From Dickeya dianthicola NCPPB 453 (GTDB lineage Bacteria; Pseudomonadota; Gammaproteobacteria; Enterobacterales; Enterobacteriaceae), in the NCBI RefSeq assembly GCF_000365305.1, contig NZ_CM001841.1:1295653-1359652 (forward strand): a stretch of DNA of 64,000 bases. The letters run 5' to 3'. How positions within the stretch are numbered: position 1 is the stretch's first letter; every line of letters begins with the position of its first letter. Shown piece after piece: positions 59,338-64,000 of this stretch. Both the position numbers and the translations under genes were made by a program. A model generated the notes under the pieces. It was not told the origin of the DNA, searched no databases, and worked only from the letters and a program-made list of their open reading frames with translations.

Positions 59338-59487
59338 ATGGCTAAAAGCCTGAAGGCAAAGATACAAATAAGAGTGATTGGTGAGAATGATTTATCAGGA
59401 TTGCATGCAGGCCCATTTCAATTCGTTCGGGTGCCTAACCCTACAGATGAGTGGTATCATGGCGCCTATTCGTATCACATTGAATGA
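59338..59487 (+). CDS. Small ORF coupled to the epimerase gene, unknown
   Basis: 49 codons from ATG 59338 with a strong ribosome site (GAGGGGG 3 bases before). Its TGA overlaps an ATG (59484) in frame with the epimerase gene, forming ATGA. The sequence (MAKSLKAKIQIRVIGENDLS... DEWYHGAYSYHIE) has no membrane helix or motif I recognise. It may be a genuine small protein, or the surviving tail of a gene replaced when the block was exchanged. Confidence 0.45.
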   Translation: MAKSLKAKIQIRVIGENDLSGLHAGPFQFVRVPNPTDEWYHGAYSYHIE

Positions 59488-59495
59488 GTCATTGT

Positions 59496-60503
59496 ATGAA
59501 GTTCCTTGTTACCGGCGCGGCCGGCTTTATCGGCTTCTATGCCTGTCAGTCACTCTGTGCCGCCGGCCATATGGTGGTGGGGATCGACAACCTCAACAGC
59601 TATTACGAGGTATCGCTCAAGGAAGCCCGGTTGGCGAAATTGCGCGCGCTATCCGGTTTTCGTTTCGAGCGGATAGATATTGCGGATAGTCAGGCAATGA
59701 CGGCGTTATTCGCGGCGGAAAAATTCGAGCGCGTCATTCACCTCGCTGCGCAGGCCGGGGTGCGTTATTCGCTGGAAAACCCGCTGGTGTATGCACAAAG
59801 CAACCTGATCGGCCATTTGAATGTGCTGGAAGGGTGTCGTCATAACGGCGTCGGTCACCTGATTTACGCCTCTTCCAGTTCGGTGTACGGGTTGAACGGC
59901 AAAACGCCGTTCGCCACCGCCGACTCGACCGATCACCCGATTTCGCTGTACGCCGCAACCAAGAAATCCAATGAACTGATGGCGCATTCCTATGCGCATC
60001 TGTATGACCTGCCGACCACCGGGCTGCGCTTTTTCACGGTGTATGGGCCGTGGGGGCGTCCGGACATGGCGCTGTTCAAGTTCACCCGCCGGATTCTGGC
60101 TGGCGAACCTATCGATATCTACAATCAGGGTGATATGTGGCGTGATTTCACCTATGTCACCGACATTGTAGAAGGTGTTTTGCGTGTAGTAGATCAAATC
60201 CCGGAGCGAAATGCTGACTGGACGGTGGAAGGCGGTTCGCCGGCCACCAGTTCCGCGCCGTACCGGCTCTACAATATCGGTCACGGCAGCCCGGTGCGGC
60301 TGATGGATTTTGTGACCGCGCTGGAGGCGGCGCTGGGGCGCGAGGCGGTGAAAAACTTCATGCCGATGCAAGCTGGCGACGTTTATCAGACCTATGCCGA
60401 TACCAGCGACTTGTTCGCTGTGACAGGCTATCGACCGCAGGTAGGGGTAGAAAAAGGGGTACAGGCCTTCGTGGACTGGTACCGGGATTTCTATCAGGCC
60501 TGA
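59496..60503 (+). CDS. UDP-glucuronate 4-epimerase-like NAD-dependent epimerase
   Basis: 335 residues from ATG 59496; an upstream in-frame ATG (59484) adds MSHC. Extended SDR with VTGAAGFIGFYACQSL, HLAAQAGVRYSLENPLVYAQSN, SSSSVYG, YAATKKSNELMAHSYAHLY and RFFTVYGPWGRPDMALFKFT, the pattern of bacterial UDP-GlcA epimerases. With ugd next to it, it would convert UDP-GlcA to UDP-GalA. Normal chromosomal GC content resumes here. Confidence 0.88.
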   Translation: MKFLVTGAAGFIGFYACQSLCAAGHMVVGIDNLNSYYEVSLKEARLAKLRALSGFRFERIDIADSQAMTALFAAEKFERVIHLAAQAGVRYSLENPLVYAQSNLIGHLNVLEGCRHNGVGHLIYASSSSVYGLNGKTPFATADSTDHPISLYAATKKSNELMAHSYAHLYDLPTTGLRFFTVYGPWGRPDMALFKFTRRILAGEPIDIYNQGDMWRDFTYVTDIVEGVLRVVDQIPERNADWTVEGGSPATSSAPYRLYNIGHGSPVRLMDFVTALEAALGREAVKNFMPMQAGDVYQTYADTSDLFAVTGYRPQVGVEKGVQAFVDWYRDFYQA

Positions 60504-60520
60504 GCGAAATAAAGAGAATA

Positions 60521-60586
60521 TATACCCTAAATCATTCACGTTGCAGGCAAGCCAACGCACCTGCAACGTGAAGCATGACGGGTATA
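60521..60586 (+). repeat. Minimal ERIC element, near-palindrome
   Basis: 66 bp. TATACCCTAAATCATTCACG to CATGACGGGTATA with inner arms CACGTTGCAGG / CCTGCAACGTG around 12 bases. Lies between the epimerase and ugd; could fold into a hairpin in the transcript. Confidence 0.88.
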
Positions 60587-60677
60587 GACGGCATTATGCA
60601 GCAGACGTCTCTGCGGCTTTGCTATTGTTCTGTGGCGGGTACAGTGAGTTACCCCGTAGGATGAATGTGGACAGATG

Positions 60678-61844
60678 ATGAAAATTGCAATTGCGGGTAC
60701 CGGTTATGTTGGCTTGTCCAACGCCATGCTGCTGTCGCAGCATAATGAAGTGGTCGCGGTGGATATCGTCGCCGAAAGAGTGGAGATGCTCAACAAAGGC
60801 ATCTCCCCCATCGTGGATAAGGAAATCGAAGCCTATCTGCGCAACCCGGCGCTGAATTTCCGCGCCACGCTGGACGCCGTATCCGCCTATCAGGATGCGG
60901 AGTTCGTCATTATCGCCACTCCGACGGATTACGATCCGAAAACCAACTATTTCAACACTCGCTCGGTGGAAGCGGTGATCAGCAAGGTGCTGGAGGTGAA
61001 TCCGCACGCGGTGATGATCATCAAATCCACCATCCCGGTGGGATATACCGCGCAGGTCCGCGAGCAGTTCGGCACCGACAATATCATTTTCTCGCCGGAG
61101 TTCCTGCGTGAAGGCCGCGCGCTGTACGACAACCTGTATCCGTCCCGTATTGTGGTGGGCGAGCGTTCTGAACGCGCCGAGCGTTTTGCCCGCCTGCTGG
61201 TGGAAGGGGCTATCAAAACCAATATTCCGGTGCTGTTTACCGGTTTAACCGAAGCCGAGGCAATCAAACTGTTCGCCAATACCTATCTGGCGATGCGCGT
61301 GGCCTACTTTAACGAGCTGGATACTTATGCCCAGACCCTGGGGCTGGACAGCAAACAGATCATCGAAGGCGTCGGGCTGGACCCGCGTATCGGCCAGCAT
61401 TACAACAACCCGTCATTCGGCTATGGCGGCTACTGTCTGCCGAAGGATACCAAGCAACTGCTGGCTAACTACGAATCAGTGCCGAACAACCTGATTCGGG
61501 CGATTGTCGACGCCAACACCACCCGCAAGGATTTCATCGCCAATTCCGTTATCAAACGTAATCCGAAAATCGTCGGTATCTACCGGCTGGTGATGAAAAC
61601 CGGGTCCGACAACTTCCGTGCCTCCGCGATTCAAGGGGTAATGAAGCGTATCAAGGCCAAAGGGATCGACGTGGTGGTGTATGAGCCGGCGCTGAACGAG
61701 TCGGAGTTCTTCCGTTCCCGCGTGATTCACAGTCTGGATGAGTTCAAACAAATGTCGGATGTGATTCTGTCGAACCGAATGGCGCCGGAATTGTCTGATG
61801 TAATGGAAAAAGTGTATACCCGCGATCTCTTCGGTGCCGATTAG
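60678..61844 (+). CDS. ugd: UDP-glucose 6-dehydrogenase
   Basis: 388 residues from ATG 60678 (GGA 6 bases before; ATG 60675 alternative). NAD motif [54 protein letters not shown] and the catalytic Cys in [17 protein letters not shown]. It oxidises UDP-glucose to UDP-glucuronate, the acidic sugar precursor for this polysaccharide and for lipid A aminoarabinose. Confidence 0.97.
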   Translation: MKIAIAGTGYVGLSNAMLLSQHNEVVAVDIVAERVEMLNKGISPIVDKEIEAYLRNPALNFRATLDAVSAYQDAEFVIIATPTDYDPKTNYFNTRSVEAVISKVLEVNPHAVMIIKSTIPVGYTAQVREQFGTDNIIFSPEFLREGRALYDNLYPSRIVVGERSERAERFARLLVEGAIKTNIPVLFTGLTEAEAIKLFANTYLAMRVAYFNELDTYAQTLGLDSKQIIEGVGLDPRIGQHYNNPSFGYGGYCLPKDTKQLLANYESVPNNLIRAIVDANTTRKDFIANSVIKRNPKIVGIYRLVMKTGSDNFRASAIQGVMKRIKAKGIDVVVYEPALNESEFFRSRVIHSLDEFKQMSDVILSNRMAPELSDVMEKVYTRDLFGAD

Positions 61845-61927
61845 GTGTATTCTGGCGCCAGAAAAATGAATGTGACGCGGTCTTTGTCGTCGCGGCAAAC
61901 AGCAGCATGTTTTTGAGAGAACACGAA

Positions 61928-62824
61928 ATGACAGCATTAAAAGCGATTATTCCCGTTGCCGGTTTAGGGATGAACTTGTTACCGGTTACCAAAGCGATTC
62001 CAAAAGAGATGCTTCCGTTGGTTGACCGGCCGGTAATCGAAAAAATTGTCAACGAGTGCGTCAATGCGGGGATTAAAGAGATCGTGCTGGTGACTCACGC
62101 CTCTAAAAACGCCATTGAAAACCATTTTGATACCTCTTTCGAGCTGGAGTCGATGCTGGAAGATCGCGCCAAACGTCAGTTGCTGGCGGAAGTCAAATCG
62201 ATTTGCCCGCCGGGCGTGACCATCATGAACGTGCGTCAGGGGCAGACGCTGGGCCTGGGGCATGCGGTGTCTTGCGCTCATCCGATTGTCGGCAATTCGC
62301 CGTTTGTGGTGGTACTGCCGGATGTGGTGATGGATGACGCTTCCGCCGATCAGTCGAAAGACAATCTGGCGTTGCTGATTTCCCGTTTTGAAGAAACCGG
62401 CCACAGCCAGGTGCTGGTAAAACACCGCCCGTACGAGGTGCTGCCGGAATATTCCATCGTGGAATGTGAAAACGCGTTGAATCAGGCCGGTGACGCGTCG
62501 GCGATCACTTCCATGATCGAGAAGCCGGAACTGGCGCCGGTAGAAGGTTCGGACCTGTCCGCGGTCGGACGCTATGTTCTGACTGCCGAAGCCTGGTCGA
62601 TTCTGGAAAACACCCAGGCGGGCGCATGGGGGCGTATCCAACTGACCGATGCCATCGCCGGGCTTATCAAAACCCAGCAGGTTGATGCCGTTCAGATGAC
62701 GGGGCGCAGCTTCAACTGCGGTCGTAAGATGGGTTACGTGCAGGCATTCGTGTCCTACGGCTTGCGTAATCCGGAACTGGGCGGCGCCTTCAAAACCAAA
62801 ATCAAGGCGCTGCTGAACAAATAA
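61928..62824 (+). CDS. galF: UTP-glucose-1-phosphate uridylyltransferase-like protein GalF
   Basis: 298 residues from ATG 61928 (GAGAG 8 bases before). Nucleotidyltransferase fold, with [63 protein letters not shown] and [12 protein letters not shown]. In GalU the first motif reads GTR; here it reads GMN, and E. coli GalF (GMH) likewise lacks it, as it shares [12 protein letters not shown]. So this is GalF-like, probably weak or regulatory in UDP-glucose synthesis. It lies at the end of the locus rather than before it. Confidence 0.85.
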   Translation: MTALKAIIPVAGLGMNLLPVTKAIPKEMLPLVDRPVIEKIVNECVNAGIKEIVLVTHASKNAIENHFDTSFELESMLEDRAKRQLLAEVKSICPPGVTIMNVRQGQTLGLGHAVSCAHPIVGNSPFVVVLPDVVMDDASADQSKDNLALLISRFEETGHSQVLVKHRPYEVLPEYSIVECENALNQAGDASAITSMIEKPELAPVEGSDLSAVGRYVLTAEAWSILENTQAGAWGRIQLTDAIAGLIKTQQVDAVQMTGRSFNCGRKMGYVQAFVSYGLRNPELGGAFKTKIKALLNK

Positions 62825-62840
62825 TTAACCAGCCGATCAC

Positions 62841-62872
62841 ACCCGATAACACGCTGGTGTTATCGGGTTTTT
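62841..62872 (+). terminator. Rho-independent terminator after galF
   Basis: ACCCGATAACAC (62841-62852) / GTGTTATCGGGT (62857-62868), loop GCTG, followed by TTTTC. Marks the end of the polysaccharide locus. Confidence 0.92.
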
Positions 62873-63014
62873 CTTGGCTACATTCCAAAAAAATTAGTTG
62901 AATTATTAATTACGTCACAGCTTATTATATTATTTTTGTTTTTATTCGGTTTATTCGACAACCGTTATTTTTCGTCAGCGATAGCTGACTTGCTTACACA
63001 CGCATAGCATTACA

Positions 63015-64000
63015 ATGAAAAAAATAAATAAGATTCTGATGGTCTGCCCGACAGGATATGGGACGACCAAAAACGGACGCGATCTGGCCGAAGCGTTCAT
63101 TTCTCTAGGATATGAGGTTCATTTGGCAGACAGTGACTGCCGGCCGCTAATGCAGACGCTGACGCCTAAATTCATGCGCAGCAAGCTGTTTTCCGAACAG
63201 TGTCGGCTCTATTTTAACGAGCGCTTGCTAACGCAATGCGCCATGCTGCGTCCGGACATGGTTTTCGCAATAAAGCCGGTCAATATGTTTGCCGAAACGG
63301 TCAACGCGATTTCCAATATGGGGATACTGACCTGCAGTTACTGGATTGACGACCCGCTGGATTTTGATCGTTCGGTGATTGCGTCAGCGCCGTTTGATAT
63401 TTTCTTTACCAACGATCGCGGGTCGGTGGCTAATTATGCGCGTCACGGCATCAAGGCCCGGCATTTGCCTTCGGCCGTCAGCCCGACGTTATTTTATCCG
63501 CTGAAGACGGTCGCGCCGCGTTATTCGCTGAGCTTTGTCGGAACCTTTGCCGAATGCCGACGCGATGTGCTTAATCAGGTTGTCGTGCCGGTACATGCTT
63601 TCGGTCCGGGTTGGAAAAAACATACCTGTTCGAATGACCGGGTTATTTCAATGCCGGAAGTGTTCGGCAAAAAAACCAATCAGGTATTCAATCAGAGTCA
63701 CATCAACCTCAATGTACACACCTGGAATGGGGTCGGCACCGCCATGAATCTGCGGTTGTTCGAAGTACCGGCGGCAGGCGGTTTTCTGTTGACTGACTGG
63801 GTGGATGAAATTGGGGAGTATTTTACCCCCGGCGTCAATATTGAAACCTGGCGCTGTGTGGACGAACTGAATGACAAAATTTGCTTTTATCAGCAAAACC
63901 CGACCATTCGCGAGAAGATTACCGCGTCGTCGCGCGAGCACGTGCTGAAAAATCACCTCTATCGGCACCGTTGCCAACAGATTTTGGACGATATCGCCTG
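63015..64000 (+). CDS. CgeB-like family glycosyltransferase (partial)
   Basis: Open to the right edge; 328 codons from ATG 63015. GT-B-type start (KKINKILMVCPTGYGTTKNGRDLAEAF), YWIDDPLDFDRSVIASAPFDIFFTNDRG, a CgeB-type SFVGTFAECRRDVLN, then NLNVHTWNGVGTAMNLRLFEVPAAGGFLLTDW, the donor-site region of the spore-maturation CgeB/Glyco_trans_1_2 family. Such enzymes modify surface polysaccharides or flagellin. It is separated from galF by a terminator and an AT-rich gap, so it starts a different unit. Confidence 0.82.
   Translation, partial: MKKINKILMVCPTGYGTTKNGRDLAEAFISLGYEVHLADSDCRPLMQTLTPKFMRSKLFSEQCRLYFNERLLTQCAMLRPDMVFAIKPVNMFAETVNAISNMGILTCSYWIDDPLDFDRSVIASAPFDIFFTNDRGSVANYARHGIKARHLPSAVSPTLFYPLKTVAPRYSLSFVGTFAECRRDVLNQVVVPVHAFGPGWKKHTCSNDRVISMPEVFGKKTNQVFNQSHINLNVHTWNGVGTAMNLRLFEVPAAGGFLLTDWVDEIGEYFTPGVNIETWRCVDELNDKICFYQQNPTIREKITASSREHVLKNHLYRHRCQQILDDIA

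Overview
The window is chromosomal DNA of an enterobacterium. Protein sequences, gene order and ERIC repeats place it in Enterobacterales, most like the soft-rot genera Dickeya and Pectobacterium. The genus is an inference from overall resemblance, not from a marker gene.

Bases 1-29,500 are mainly housekeeping genes in nearly the order of the E. coli 17-min region: cydA(partial)-cydB-cydX-ybgE (cytochrome bd oxidase); ybgC-tolQRAB-pal-cpoB (Tol-Pal envelope machine); two identical tRNA-Lys genes; a yqgA-like membrane gene; nadA-pnuC under a NadR-type box; aroG; gpmA; galMKTE with a GalR-type operator; modF-modE, acrZ and modABC with a ModE-type operator; ybhA; pgl. Departures from E. coli are the absence of zitB-ybgS between pnuC and aroG, and a decayed cusF/cusA remnant between gpmA and galM.

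Bases 27,100-31,350 form an accessory junction. It holds an orphan sugar-type periplasmic binding protein with an LVIVD beta-propeller protein, an AT-rich AbiEii-like nucleotidyltransferase with a small unrecognised partner, and a VirK-family secreted protein. On the far side the order jumps to the E. coli 46-47 min region: metG, mrp, udk, dcd, asmA, yegH.

Bases 40,275-62,900 are a Wzx/Wzy-type exopolysaccharide or capsule locus. A long leader with a JUMPstart/ops element (RfaH-dependent antitermination) precedes wza-wzb-wzc (export pore, phosphatase, tyrosine kinase) and a WbaP-type initiating sugar transferase. Then come a GT2 glycosyltransferase, rfbBACD (dTDP-L-rhamnose), a wzx flippase, three more glycosyltransferases, a Tat-exported beta-helix protein resembling WcaM in architecture, a wzy polymerase, a UDP-glucuronate epimerase, ugd and galF. 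The product is predicted to be an acidic, rhamnose-containing heteropolysaccharide. The centre (about 51.8-59.1 kb) is markedly AT-rich, as expected for exchanged serotype-specific genes, and three shortened ERIC elements lie at its gene boundaries. A CgeB-like glycosyltransferase runs off the right end.

The most unusual observations are a decayed duplicate of the wza 5' end inside the JUMPstart leader, an ERIC element that supplies the stop codon of wzx, the Tat beta-helix protein inside the polysaccharide locus, the AbiEii-like gene with its novel small partner, and a 49-codon ORF coupled to the epimerase gene.
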